Source: Endomychus coccineus (lineage: Eukaryota; Arthropoda; Insecta; Coleoptera; Endomychidae). Taken from it: a DNA stretch of 64,000 nucleotides. The DNA lies in NCBI GenBank assembly GCA_958510875.1, contig OY294067.1, positions 201,703,982-201,767,981 on the forward strand, written 5' to 3'. Of the stretch, positions 9,802-21,800 are shown in pieces. Position 1 is the stretch's first letter, and each line of letters opens with the position of its first letter. The notes under the pieces are model-generated. The model was not told the origin of the DNA and did no database searches. It was given only the letters and a program-made list of their open reading frames with translations. The position numbers were made by a program, and so were the translations under genes.

Positions 9802-11199
9802 TTTTGCTTTCTTTTATTGATTAATCTAGTTTTCTGGATTACTTTGATTACGCGGTTCTATTTGAATTTCCTTTTCAGAATGACTTTTTATTTCCCTTTT
9901 TCAAATGGCCTCACGTTTGAGCGATAATTATTATAAAAAAAGACTTTTGAGCTTATTATTTAATTATGAATTAATATTTATTAATTCGATTCTACCGGCT
10001 AGTTTTCTTATTGTATTTTGAATCTTATGTTTGTTTTGAATTGAATAATGAATCTCTACCTTTTTATTTTATATGGAATTATATATGGAATTAAACACAA
10101 TGTTCTTTGAATGTTAAAACTTCTATATTTAAATTTCTATGACTCTGATTTATCTCGGGCATCAATTTTACAATGTTATGTTCACATAGATCTATGATCT
10201 AACCTCAAAACTATTTACTATTAATCTTTGTTCACAAAGTTATAATCTACAATCTTTCTTTCAGATTTATAGACAGATAATAATACAATGGAGAAATGAT
10301 AAATGAACTTACGTTCAGTTTATATCCAAGAATATGTTTCAAAATGTAGGCAATGTTCAATTGGCTTGATCTTCTTATTAATTTGATAATTCACTTTAAC
10401 CGTACACAATTTATCTGCTATACACAATAAACACAGGTAAACTATGGTTACTCTTTTTGAAATCAGGAACTGTTGAAAATTGTTAACTTAGTTTTATTCT
10501 TTTATTGAAGATATAAAACTCTCCAATGATGGATTGGAACTTTATCGAAGGCTGGCTATCGTTCTATGTTTTTATGAATTGTAGGTTATTGTGACCTTTA
10601 AACTTTGTTCGGAGACTTGGAACACTACTTGAATTGTTGAAATTATTTACTAACTTCGGTTGCTTTGAACTTCTCGAAGATTGGAACACTTGGGTTCACC
10701 GATGTTCATCCAATAAACTAAGGTTAATGGAAAATTCCATGAGTTGCAGGAGTACCCCGACCCTTCAGATGTAATGGCAAACTTTTTGGTTATGTTAAAA
10801 ATTTGTGAGTTGCAGGAGTACCTTCACTCCACAGATGTAATGGCTAACTCTTTTGATTATGTTAAAAATTTGTGAGTTGCAGGAGTACCTTGACTCTTCA
10901 GATGTGATGGCTAACTGACTTGGCTTGTCTTCAGATGCCTTTTATAGGCCTTCAAAACCGACGCTACTTGATGTCATAATCCACCTATGAGGTGCTTCTT
11001 TACCTATCAAGAATGCTTTGAAGATGATTGCAAACTGACATAAGTTTTACATTGCTACCCGTCTGACGTTTATAATCCGTCTCGACCAATCAGAATTTAG
11101 TATTCTATAAATTTTGAATTATTGGAGATTTTCAACTTATTTTGAATGATGATGATTCCTTCTTTTTAAATTAATATTGCTTTGGTATAAGATAACCTA
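9802..11199 (-). other. gypsy leader (5' untranslated region)
   Basis: About 1.4 kb between the 5' LTR and gag, without a convincing ORF. It contains the 66-bp tandem repeats described separately. I looked for a primer-binding site beginning TGG directly after the LTR end at 11,200 on the minus strand and did not find a convincing one. Confidence 0.65.
10741..10922 (-). repeat. tandem repeats in gypsy leader (66-67 bp unit)
   Basis: Three consecutive units beginning GAGTTGCAGGAGTACC start at 10,741, 10,807 and 10,874; the third is partial. Each contains CAGATGT(A/G)ATGGC(A/T)AACT. Tandem arrays in the leader occur in several insect gypsy elements, where some bind regulators or act as insulators. 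No function can be read here from sequence alone. Confidence 0.8.
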
Positions 11200-11651
11200 T
11201 GATAAGGTTATTATGGATATGATTATTCCAATAATTATTATAAATTTGACAGTTGTCATTCTTAAAAACTAATACATAATATAATATATCAATAACATTT
11301 CTTTAACATTATATAACTCAAATTTCTAATCCTAACTTATATCTATAACATTTTTCAATAGTTTGTGCTATCTCATGATAGTTTTTGTAATCATTTTAAT
11401 TATGATTTCTGCCTTCGTAACACTGTACGTTTATTCATTTTCACTGAAGTTCTTGTTTTACACTTCTAATTCTAATTACATTGTTGTTTATTATGTTTTA
11501 CATTGTTTATTATATTATACTAACTATTATTCAACTTTTAATATTGTTTTTAATTCCATGTAATACCTTTTCATTAATCTTTTCTGATTTTCAATGTTCG
11601 GTAAGTTCTAATTTTTATTATTTCTGTTGTTTAGGAAATGAAATCATAACA
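11200..11651 (-). repeat. 5' LTR of Ty3/gypsy element
   Basis: A 452-bp copy of the LTR at 1,193-1,645. As the upstream copy for the minus-strand genes, it should hold the promoter and transcription start. It ends ATAACA and is followed by ATATA, which matches the left flank. Small differences from the 3' LTR include ATTAATATG versus ATGGATATG near its lower end. Confidence 0.9.
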
Positions 11652-12044
11652 ATATATATCACTCCTCAATATAAAACTTGGATACAAGTTTCTTACGCTC
11701 GTGATGTCCGGTTCACTTGTTGTATAGCTCATACTGAACAATATGTTTGTGAATTCCTTATGCATTCACGAACATATGAAATATATGTATTTAAGAATAG
11801 ACATAAGGTTGTATTCGCTAATTGAGGGATTTTACTTAATCTCGTATAGGGATGGAAGATTCCTATACTACAACTTCGTTTAATCGATGATTATAACATG
11901 AAATGATAACCACTGAAAATATTGTATATGGATAAATTATAGACGCTGAAATTTCGACCCTAAATTTTTAAGAACTCCTATCGTTCGATCCTCCAGTAAC
12001 TCAAATGAAATTCCATCCTATTGAAGAATCAAACAATACCGTAT
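11652..12044. other. no gene recognised
   Basis: Right flank of the gypsy element, starting with the ATATA duplication. An open frame runs out of the LTR to 11,825 but has no recognisable content. Confidence 0.4.
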
Positions 12045-12248
12045 TGGAAATTCTTGCCTTCCGAATGGATCCCACATCACAATGGCGTGACTTGATGTCG
12101 AAGTTTCGCCAACCATTACAGGTGACATTTCCGGTTCAAGCCTAGAACCTGCCTTGAAGATGCCACTTGCAATGATTGACTAAACGTCCGCATCAAGTCG
12201 TGCTAATGTGACGCGGAATCCATACGGAAACTAAGAATATTCAAGACT
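12045..12248. mobile_element. Penelope-like tail, head-to-head inverted dimer
   Basis: Two diverged copies of the same ~100-bp sequence face each other. The left arm (minus) and right arm (plus) both contain ATCAAGTC(G/A), a GTGACGCGGAATCCAT-type block and a partly kept hammerhead-like core. The same sequence occurs at 53,714-53,870, and at 63,090-63,180 directly downstream of a Penelope-like GIY-YIG coding region, which is the basis for calling it a PLE terminal segment. The arms meet at GGTTCAAGCCTAGAACC, itself an imperfect palindrome. Confidence 0.7.
12096..12194. ncRNA. two decayed hammerhead-like motifs in PLE tail dimer
   Basis: The minus-strand copy keeps GGCGAAAC but has lost the CUGANGA box. 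The plus-strand copy has UUGAAGA and CUAAACGUC in place of CUGANGA and CGAAACGUC. Both therefore lack invariant core bases and are probably inactive. Hammerhead ribozymes are known in PLE terminal repeats; the match here is by eye. Confidence 0.4.
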
Positions 12249-14325
12249 AGCTATCCGCGGAAGTCATTCAACACTATGTTGGCGTAATATGCCGAAACTT
12301 GAGAACCTGAATTAACAAATAAAACTGATATCAACGTAATTTCCAATGCGTTCAGGGTGAGTGAATTGTATGGTGGGGTAACATGCAATAGCTGGATTGA
12401 TAGATCTACTCGTACAAAAAATTCAAGTGCCTTCCATTGCATTCAAATTCCCTCTACGATGTTAAAAAAGGTGATTAAATTTGCATAAAGCAGTTATGAA
12501 ATATGAAAGCTTCTTCTCACTCCAATTACCTTGAAACCTACTTTTATGGAAAGTTGTGCAGTATCCCAACATTCTCTGTCATGCTGTCGTAAAACTGATT
12601 TGAGTATTCTTAAAAGCTTTATAAATACGTCGTCACTTCAAATTCCCTGGGTGTGTATCTTGTTTTTAATATTTCCACATGAAAAGGTGGACTATCTGTT
12701 AGGAGTACGAAGATATTATGAAAATAAACCTACGTCGATGTGAATAATAAGCTTTCACTTGGAATTATCATTATCTGGAAATTGAAAAAGAAATCACAAC
12801 TTTAACTCAATCCACTTGGTAGAAATGGAGCTTTCCACACTGGTAACATTTGAAGGCATGCTAAAAGGTCGAGTTGTTCACAATCACAAGGAAAGATTCT
12901 ACGAATCCGATCAAAGATTGGCTTTACTTCAGTACAACTTGAAATCATGTACAAGAAAGAATGATTCCTAAGATTGTTGGTTATGAATTCGACTTTTCAT
13001 TCAATATAATTGTACTGATTTTCAGAAACACATGAGTTAGCCTAGTATAATAGTCCAGGAAAATTAAATGCTAAAGTGAGTAAATCTATCAATTTCTACG
13101 TTTACCGTGAAAGGGACTGAAAATTCAGGAATCGGTTCCTCATGAGATTTTCAATATTCGAGAAGGTATCAAATTTCATGAAAACTTCCTAAAACGTAGT
13201 TTTCGTTAGTTATGCAAATTATAGTTGAAGATTGAATACATGAAAAACTCTTTTCTTCTCCAGACTACCTCAAGTTGGAATGTATTCGATCTTTATTCTA
13301 CCAATAGTCACTCCATTTCCCTCCCACCAACCTATCTTGGGACCCCACGAAGTCGAAGAAGTATATCTCAATCTCTTGATTCAAACACTGGCTGGCAATA
13401 AAACGATGAGGAACATCAATAAGCAAATCTGATAATAACAAACATATTACATTGATAGTGAACAATACATAAAATTGTGAATAATGCAAGCTAATATTAC
13501 GTTACTCTGAAATTTCGGCCAAAATTTGGATCATCATAGTATCAAAATTTCACACTAGTGAGGTGATAATCACTCTCCTTTGAAGATGCCGATAGGTTCT
13601 GTGTAGCAGTTGATCCCGAGTGTCGGAAAAATAGAAGAATATCTGACTAAAGAATTCACAAGATAGGTTATACTAGTAAATAATCAGTATTGATATTGGA
13701 GGTAAATTCTGAGCAAAAGTAAATCATTGACAACGGTGTTGGTGAACACAAGAAAAATTGAAAATAAAATTTGGTCCAACAAATATTCGGAATTTACAGT
13801 AATAATTGGAGGAAATTTAATAGAATTGAGGTGTGAGACAATTACTATGGAAGGAATTTGAATTCATAATTAGTGACTTATGTTCGATTTTTTGAAATGC
13901 GCTATCATTTGGTAATGTAAGACCCTCGAATATGATTAATTCGGAGTAGATACACAATTATCCCATATCATTTGAGAAATCTGCTTGAATGTGAGCGTAG
14001 AGGGTGGGGGAATTGTAATTTATTAGATTTGGTGGCTTAATTCATTCCTATTTTTTATGTCCCAGACTGACCAGTTCTAACATGAACACACGTGGTATGA
14101 TACCACTTTAACGAGCAGAACAATGCAATTACGTGAATTCAATATGCTACATTTATTTGTCATTGTAAGAGGATCAAAATGATATGCAAGAATTATGTAT
14201 GTTGAATGAGATTCAAATAACTAGATGTTATAATGCAGTTTTAGAAAAACTGACTCGCTAAGAATTACAGATCATTCCCACGTATACTCAGATATTATAT
14301 ATCCTTCAAGATAGGTTTTGTTATA
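12249..14325. other. no gene recognised
   Basis: About 2 kb of AT-rich sequence. Short frames on both strands have no domain signature. I could not assign any repeat boundary here. Confidence 0.4.
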
Positions 14326-14498
14326 TTGAAGAGAAGTTCAATGACCATAAATATGATCACAATAGAGAATTCTAAACTGACCAGTGATGACGCTACGATC
14401 GGGTTGTTGCACCCCTTAATTGTTGATTCAAAAATATTTAATGGAAAAAAGCAATATCTCGGAATGTACTGGCTGATATGCTCCAAAAATTCATATGT
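14326..14498 (+). other. open frame cut by palindromic repeat, left part
   Basis: A plus-strand frame of about 58 codons runs into the palindromic element at 14,499. Its composition looks protein-like (for example LTSDDATIGLLHP and GMYWLICSKNSY). Another open frame of similar character resumes directly after the element at 18,010 and runs to a stop at 18,276. The two may be halves of one ORF interrupted by the insertion. I do not recognise the product, and upstream sequence in the same frame is poor. Treat as a candidate only. Confidence 0.25.
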
Positions 14499-14795
14499 AA
14501 AGGATACCGCACACTTTAGTAGGGAAAGTGGCCCCCTGTCGAATTGGCTGAATTTTTGATATGTTATAGTCCAAGTCATTCCGAACAAAAAGTTCAATGG
14601 GCACAACTTTTTCTATAGGCTGGTTTTGGCGCTAGAGGCCAATGAAAACTTTCAATTGTTCTTCATTGTTAAACAACACGAAACGTTATCCTGGATAATA
14701 ATCACTTTTCCGAATAATCAAGATCTAAACAGTCATTAATATGAGATACTATTAGAAGTATTGTTCATTGATGTCACTATAGGTGATCAATTATA

Positions 14796-17712
14796 CAGTG
14801 TGTTCCAGCTACCTACAATTTTTAAAGTGCAATAATTCGAAAATGGTTACAAATCGTCTTAGGGATCTACAATGAAAAAATGTTTATGAATCCTATTCTA
14901 CACCGTATTCTACATCACATAGTCGAAAAATATAAGGAGTGTTCCTTTTAAAAGAAATCGAAAGTTATATTCGAAAAGTTCCGTACCTACTGAAAAATAT
15001 TGTTCGACCATCCTGAATAATTTTAGGCCATGAAAAAGAATGAGAAATATCACAAGTCTGTCTATAAAATGGCCTTTTTTTTTCTTTCTAAATCTATCAT
15101 CTTAACGTCAGGGATTTTCAAGGTATGCATCTGCAAATGGACTACCCAATTTCGACCAAAAAGTCGTAACGTCCAAGTGATTCAGAGACAATCAATAATA
15201 GTAGGTGTAGTGCAGAAAAACACATTTTTCTGTAGATGGCTTTGGAAATGATGTCAAAGTTTCTAGCAAGGTTTTGTTTGTTTGTTACTTCATGTCAATA
15301 TAAAGTTGAATATGGCGTATAATTTCGCAGTGAGATTTGAATGTTTTGTTTGTGAGTACAATGGAACACCAAGGCAAATGGTACGTTTGGACGAAGAAAG
15401 CAGAGCCATTGCCGAACGTCGAAGGAATGAATTAGAATTGCCTCAAATACCTTTTATTGAACAGACAAGGATTTGCCGAAACTGTCATTTGAGTATTCTC
15501 TCAGAGATACAAGCTTATGAAGAAGATCCCGATCCAACTGTACTTAAAGTTTTGTTGCGAACCTCTCATACGTCATGTTTTGTATGTGGTAGATTTGAAA
15601 ATCTTGGTAGAATGTCACCTTCTGGTAGGTTGGATGTATTTCTGAAGACCGGAATGTTTGCACCTGACGGCGTCAGAATCTGTGGTGGTCATTTGAATGA
15701 GGAGGAACATCTTCTGCCACCTTTTATGAATGAGCTTAGAGGAATAACAAGACCATACAATTTGAAAGGTAATGAACTCAAACATATGTTAGTATCGTTA
15801 CGAGAAGCTGTGCTGAACTATAAATCAACAAATAAATACAATAACGAGGATAATTTTACTGATGAAGAGTTCCAGGCATTAACTCCAATAAAAAAAGTGC
15901 AGTTTACAGACCTCTTTGAATTTTGCAATCGCGTCAATATTCATCAGAAAAATAGAGCAATAGCGAAGAAAGATTTGTTATGTTTCTTGTGCAAATTACG
16001 ACAAGGACTTTCCGATCAATTCTTGATGGGCATGTTTTCCTATTCCAGTCGTCAAGCTGTGAGCTTGGCAATTCAAAAAGTGCGTGTATCATTATTACAA
16101 CAATTCGTTCCACAAAATGTAGGGTATCAGCATATAGAGAGGGGCCAATATATTACTAGACATGTTACGGATTTTGCAAATACCCTTTACAATCCTGAAC
16201 CAAATTATCGAAGAGCAATAGCTTATATTGACGGGACGTACATAAAAATACCCAAAAGTCGGACATTTCAAGTATTACGTCAATCATACTGTGTACACAA
16301 GGGTTACCATCTTTTGAAACCTGCATTGATTGTTGCTCCCAATGGTTATATCCTAGATGTTCACGGTCCTTATTTCTCTGATTCAAGAAATAATGATGCG
16401 GCAATGTTGAGACATGAGTATGAACGAGATTTAATGGGTCTGAGCAACTGGTTCCAAGAAGGTGATATTTTCATGTTAGATAGGGGATACCGTGACGCAC
16501 AGAATTTCTTGGGTGACTTAGGTATAGTAGTAAAAATGCCCGTAGCACTTGGTGGTGGACAGCATCAGCTTACAACCGAAGAGGCAAATTCATCTAGACT
16601 AGTTACGAAAACGAGATGGATTGTAGAAATTCAAATTCTTCAGAGATACTGTACCAATGCCACAAGTTCTGCATATAGGAGACTATATCAGAATAGCATG
16701 TGCGATAATCAATAAGTATCATGAACCAATTACCATGGAAGGAGCCAATGCTGAGCTAGCTCAGATAATGTTAAACCGTGCCAATGAAATAAATGAACTC
16801 CAGTTGAGAATAGAAGAAGAGGGTCTGCTACGAAGACATGGTAGATGGTTTCCAATGGAGGAAAACCAATTACTAAATTTTACAGTTCTCAGTTTGGAGT
16901 ACCTACGAGAACTAACATTCGGAATTTTCCAGATAAAAATAGCTCCATCTTATGTACAAGATAATAGACAGGATTTGGGAAACGTTTTATTTGAATTCGA
17001 CGACCGTATTGAAATTCCAGGTCTATTGAGGATGAGAATAAAATCTCGTCATCGAAATAGTATCAAATACCAACTGTGGATCAAGTACAATGTCAGTTTG
17101 GAAGGTGTGCCAATTCAGGGGTACTACTGTACGTGCAAATCAGGAAGTCGTACATTGGGTACATGTTCGCATGTAGCTAGCGTACTTTGGTACTTTGGAT
17201 ATGCCCGTCATGCTGCCAATGTTAAGTATCCTTCGACCGAAATACTTCATACCGTATCTGATGCTGCAGAGAGACAATAATGAAGAACCTATGATTGTTT
17301 AGACTGTTTATGGCATATTCTCCTTGTTTCTTTGTTCATATTGATATGTTCTCAGATGGAACACCCTGTAAATCATTAAATGAATTATTAGGGTTCAGTC
17401 GAGAGTTTTTCATTTGGGTCAACGATACCAGGTTCAATGGTTAAGTTAAATGTTACATATAATATATTTATTGAGTTATAGCCCATTATTTCCTTCCTAT
17501 TATATTTATGCTGGATGTGCAAATGGAGGCTTTGTTGACCCGCTAAAAGGAGTTTCTCCGCCACACTCCTTGAGCATCAGTACAATTATCGGATGTATTT
17601 ACGTAATCATTCGACACAACCCTATCAAAATGATAGACCAATTTTTGTTATATTCTTGAGTTTCATCATCAACTTGAAGTATTATTTTGACCGTGATAGC
17701 TGGAACACGCTG
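14796..17712 (+). mobile_element. DDE transposon with CAGYGTGTTCCAGCTA ends
   Basis: A 2.9-kb unit bounded by inverted ends of about 18 bp (CAGTGTGTTCCAGCTA on the left, its near complement on the right) and flanked by TA on both sides. It contains a single transposase gene on the plus strand. Past those ~18 bp the two ends are unrelated, which fits a short-TIR transposon inserted at a TA. The family is unresolved; ISL2EU or another IS5-like group with a TA-type target is possible. Confidence 0.72.
15312..17280 (+). pseudogene. DDE_Tnp_4-like transposase with SWIM zinc finger
   Basis: Encodes a transposase of roughly 650 residues, broken by one frameshift. The N-terminal third has paired cysteines (CFVCEYNG, CRNCH, CFVCGRFE), probably zinc-binding. 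A helical region follows, then a DDE core of the IS5/Harbinger type: YIDGTYIKIP, a Lys/His-rich stretch (YCVHKGYHLLKP), GPYFSDSRNNDAAML and DIFMLDRGYRDA. After the break near 16,628 the reading continues in a second frame (HIGDYIRIACAIINKYH) to a C-terminal SWIM-type zinc finger, CTCKSGSRTLGTCSH. The ATG at 15,312 is preferred to 15,282 because conserved-looking sequence starts there. A small deletion after TKTRWIVE explains the frame change. Superfamily placement is an inference. Confidence 0.8.
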
Positions 17713-18009
17713 TATAATTGATCACCTATAGTGACATCAATGAACAATACTTCTAATAGTATCTCATATTAATGACTGTTTAGATCTTGATTATTCGGAA
17801 AAGTGATTATTATCCAGGATAACGTTTCGTGTTGTTTAACAATGAAGAACAAATGAAAGTTTTCAATGGCCTCTAGCGCCAAAACCAGCCTATAGAAAAA
17901 GTTGTGCCCATTGAACTTTTTGTTCGGAATGACTTGGACTATAACATATCAAAAATTCAGCCAATTCGACAGGGGGCCACTTTCCCTACTAAAGTGTGCG
18001 GTATCCTTT

Positions 18010-18276
18010 GAATACTATTACTTCGCCTTTATATATGAGAAAAAAATTAATCAGAAGTATGTAACCCCAGATCTATATGGAGAAGACTATTTGTTGAATT
18101 ATCATTACTCTTTCTGCAGCTTTAATCTGATTTTGAAAAACACAAGTTGGCTACAGACACATTTCCTTGATCAAATTCATCTATTCTCTTCTAAATTACA
18201 TGGCACCACAATTCATGATGAAGATATAGATAAAATATCGAAACGTCAAAAAGAAAAAATTTCATTTTATTTTTAG
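18010..18276 (+). other. open frame cut by palindromic repeat, right part
   Basis: About 88 codons, from directly after the palindromic element to a TAG at 18,274-18,276. It contains KYVTPDLYGEDYLLNYHYS and ends KRQKEKISFYF. The content is not repetitive and differs from the repeat. No domain recognised. It may continue the frame at 14,326-14,498. Confidence 0.28.
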
Positions 18277-18289
18277 TTGTATTAAAGTA

Positions 18290-18805
18290 TACCGGGTGTC
18301 CCACTAAGGTCGGCTACCGGCTGTATCTGGGAAACTATTTGTCCTACAGCTTTCGGGAAACAAAATTCTCAATAAAAGTGACTCTGAGAAGTCTGTTTGA
18401 AATATTTTCCGCTAGAGGGTGTATTTTTAAATCAAAAGCGAAAAATGAAAATTATTTCATAAAATCAGTAGTGACGGAATGTTTCGTGGGTCGGTTGTAG
18501 ATTGCTCCATAAAAGCTCTAAAAAGTATGTTTTGACATTTTGACCTAACTCTTGAAATGACGGGTGAGGAAAGGGCGGAATCATATCGCAGGAAAATTGC
18601 TATAACTCCCGATTACGTTAGACGCTTTTAGCCAACTTGGTTTTGTTATCAAGGTATTCAATAGCTTGATGCTACAAAAGTTTGTGTTCAAAACTGACAC
18701 TGATTTGTCAGGGTTACTTTCTTTGAGAATATTTTTTTCCGAAAACTGTAGGATGAATAGTTTCCCAGATACAGCTGGTAGCTGACCTTGGTGGATTACT
18801 CGGTA
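18290..18805. mobile_element. MITE with ~70-bp inverted ends and TA flanks
   Basis: The left end CCGGGTGTCCCACTAAGGTCGG and the right end (reverse complement CCGAGTAATCCACCAAGGTCAG) begin imperfect inverted repeats of about 70 bp, including CTGTATCTGGGAAACTATT in both. TA lies at each border. The length of ~516 bp and lack of coding capacity fit a non-autonomous mariner-like element. Confidence 0.75.
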
Positions 18806-21800
18806 TATATAGTGTTAGTTGTTAATAAAGACATTTGCCAGTCATTCTTACGACTAGACGTAGGACAATACTCACATATCCACCAAGGAAATACTGCATT
18901 CAAAAAGATCACAAGATTACTTAAGTACAAAAGATTTTTTAAATTCCTAAGGAGAAAATCTTAGCTCGGTTTCAGCTAACTACTATTATTTAAATGGATT
19001 TGTAAGTCTCATATGATATAACTGTATACAATACAACTATAATTGATGGATATTATCATGACTATATCCTCAAAAATCCACAATTCTCATAATTGCAAAT
19101 AGTTAGAATCCACCTCCTAAAAAACCATGTAATAGTGATTTGATCCTTCTCTACCTCTTAATTCACAATGCATTCAGACATAGTCTTACGTCAGATTGTA
19201 TAAAATTTCGGTAGTGGATAAAATTCTATTGTTGTATTCCAAACAATTATTTCCTTGCCAAATTTTCCAGAAATTTCCAAGTACAATGTGATGTGAACTA
19301 AATATGCGAGAGGTGAGTGAGTAGATATCTTTCTGAATCAAAATGCATATTATGGTATGATAGTTTTGGAAGGAACTATCCAAATGGAGTTGGAAGAAGG
19401 CGATATATTGAAGTTTGATAATATTACAATAAATTCTATAAAACCTTGATGAATTAAAATTTCAATAGCTACGTCAATATTACTGGTACCTACTGGATAT
19501 TATAGTCAGGAAGGAGAAGATAGCAGTTGAAAAATATGACAAAAAATACAGGTGGAAAATACATTCTTGAACAACCTTGCAGTACTTCGAAATATTGGAA
19601 AGTCGATTGGAAGCTTCATTGGTAGAGGTTACAAAGTGAAATGGAAAACTGGCTATAGTTTCAACAATTAAACACTTGATGTTTCCAATTTTCTCAATAT
19701 GAACTTTTCTATCAACATCTGTCATTGTACAAATGTGTTAATAATAACATTACCTAACGTTCCATATACCATTAATTGAATCTTTACATTTTCGATAACC
19801 TTGTTTAATTAGGCTGTAAAGTTGAAGTATTGCCTCCGAACGATAATGTTCTTTATCAAAGTGTATTACTCTGTTCTTTATTCCATTCATGACGATCATT
19901 ATATTGATATATTCTATTATCTATGAGACGAGTATATTCACGGTCATTGAAAATAGAACTCGGCTTTCATTCATAAATGACCAAGTGTCCTTTCTGTAAT
20001 TTCTTTATACTGTGGCATTCTGGTATTGGGATCACATGGTGTTTCTTGAATGTTCTACTGTTCTAATAAATAAATCTTACTAGTGATCTGTTGCATTTGA
20101 TATCTGATTTTGGTGTTCCAGAATCGTTATAACCTTGACACCTAGACATGCATCAGTGTTTCTGAGGAGTGAAGCAATGGGATGTACGTTCCCTCTTTTT
20201 CGTATAATAATATTATGTTTGACATCCTCATGTGTTTCTGAAAAATACATGTTGTGTATAAGAGAACAATTAATTATGCCATGATCTGATAACCAGATCA
20301 AATGATTAAGAATAGTTTACCCAATATATGATTTCATAACGGAAAAAACCTAATTTGGACTAGAAAGCTATTTTACATAAAATGCCGAATATCAAACAAT
20401 CTTTGTATTCAGTCTCTGTTGATCCAACTCACTAACAAAAACATACCTTCTGCAACTATATCAGCTTCCATACTCGATGCATAGTGGTATGGAATTAAAT
20501 TGAAACGCTACCATGATTATTTTAATAAGATTGCTTACTGGATTTATTATTATATTTTACAAGTTGAAAATCTGTGTTTGGTTTTACAATGTTCAAGTAA
20601 GTGAAGCTTTTCTCTGATTTTAGAATATAGCTACCACCTTGACGTATCTGCAGACTTACAAGGAATATCGTTATGAATTTTTGGTAGAATGTTTTTCCAA
20701 AAGAAAGCTATAAACTGTTTTCAATCTTCTTACACTCCCGGTTATATCGTAAACTGATATGAACACATCGACTTTTTCACACTTTAGGTTTCTCCGTCGA
20801 AATTAAGAGTGAGTTTGACAATTTGATTCTCAACTGTAGGTTCTGAGTTATTACAATTTAATGGAATATATAGTTTATACATGAGATGGCAATTTTCAAA
20901 ACTAATTATAGAAGCTTGATCTTTAATAGCTCACAAAAGCTTCAATAAGTTAGGAAACTTCGAGAAGAAATTTTGGGGAAAATGAAAAAAAAATGTGTTA
21001 ACATGGCGTGAATGTGGCAAATTTGAAACCCCAAAAACTTTATTTCTCCAGATCCCACCCCATACTTTTCTCCACTATAAGATTGGGTGATTGATTCTAA
21101 TTGAAAAAGATAAAAGTGACAATGTGATTGAAAATTATAATATTTAATACAAAATTGCGATCATTTATAAAAAGAACGGTGTACTGATACTGTTCAAAAC
21201 AAATTTAGGATACCGTGAGTACGTGTATTTTTTTAAAACTCAAGATACGTCAACAGTAAATATCAGCGTTATGTATTTTGACAAAATTTGAATCTTTAAA
21301 AATACCAAAACAGTTAGTTTTCAATCTAATTCTAAAATTCAATATTGCAGTCCCCTGTGATAAAATATTATTTCGATTATTCCTGACCATAATCATTATT
21401 TTTATTTCGATAGCTATTATTATTTCAAAATAGAAGAAAAAATTATCATCGAACGTAAATTTTCACTTTCAGTCGTCATCTTTTATATTTGTTGAATGAA
21501 ATGATAAATTTACCTTATTTGCAAATTTGGAATCAATTATTTAGATAAAAAAAAGGTATAGGGCTAAACAATGTAAACTGTAACCGATTTTCCTCAATAA
21601 TTGACATCCAAAATCAAGTCATATATTCTCGAAATTGATAGATATTGACGTTCCAAATCATCCGTAGGGAGACAGTTCATTGCGTTTTCCGTTAGTGTAA
21701 TTATCAATAATTGCACTAGTGTAAAACTGTCAATTTGTCATGAGTATTAATGAAACGATAAAAATACATTGTAGAATTGTTAAATTTGACAGAAGAGTGA

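Larger units (their letters stand above)
1193..11651 (-). mobile_element. Ty3/gypsy LTR retrotransposon, complete structure
   Basis: Paired LTRs, polypurine tract, gag, protease, RT, RNase H and integrase lie in gypsy order on the minus strand, flanked by ATATA. Without the nested LINE the element would be about 7 kb. There is no env. The coding part is broken by the LINE insertion and by a probable one-base slip between RNase H and integrase. Confidence 0.9.
14499..18009. mobile_element. palindromic repeat with transposon at its centre
   Basis: Arms 14,499-14,795 and 17,713-18,009 are close to perfect reverse complements, ~297 bp each, starting AAAGGATACCGCACAC. If the inner transposon and one TA are removed, the arms join as a single long palindrome with centre AT|AT. 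An alternative is one element with ~315-bp terminal inverted repeats, since the arms also share the first 18 bp of the inner unit. Outward ORFs in the two arms are mirror copies of the same sequence and are not genes. Confidence 0.8.

Noticed and set aside
11160..11200. Primer-binding site for the first gypsy element
   Set aside because: The bases after the LTR end on the minus strand (TAGGTTATCTTATACC) do not begin TGG and I could not match them to a tRNA end.
14295..14606. Minus-strand ORF with MCPLNFLFGMTW, and its mirror copy at 17,902
   Set aside because: The shared part lies in the inverted arms of the palindrome, so duplication is trivial. Only the non-repeat parts were considered as candidate coding sequence.
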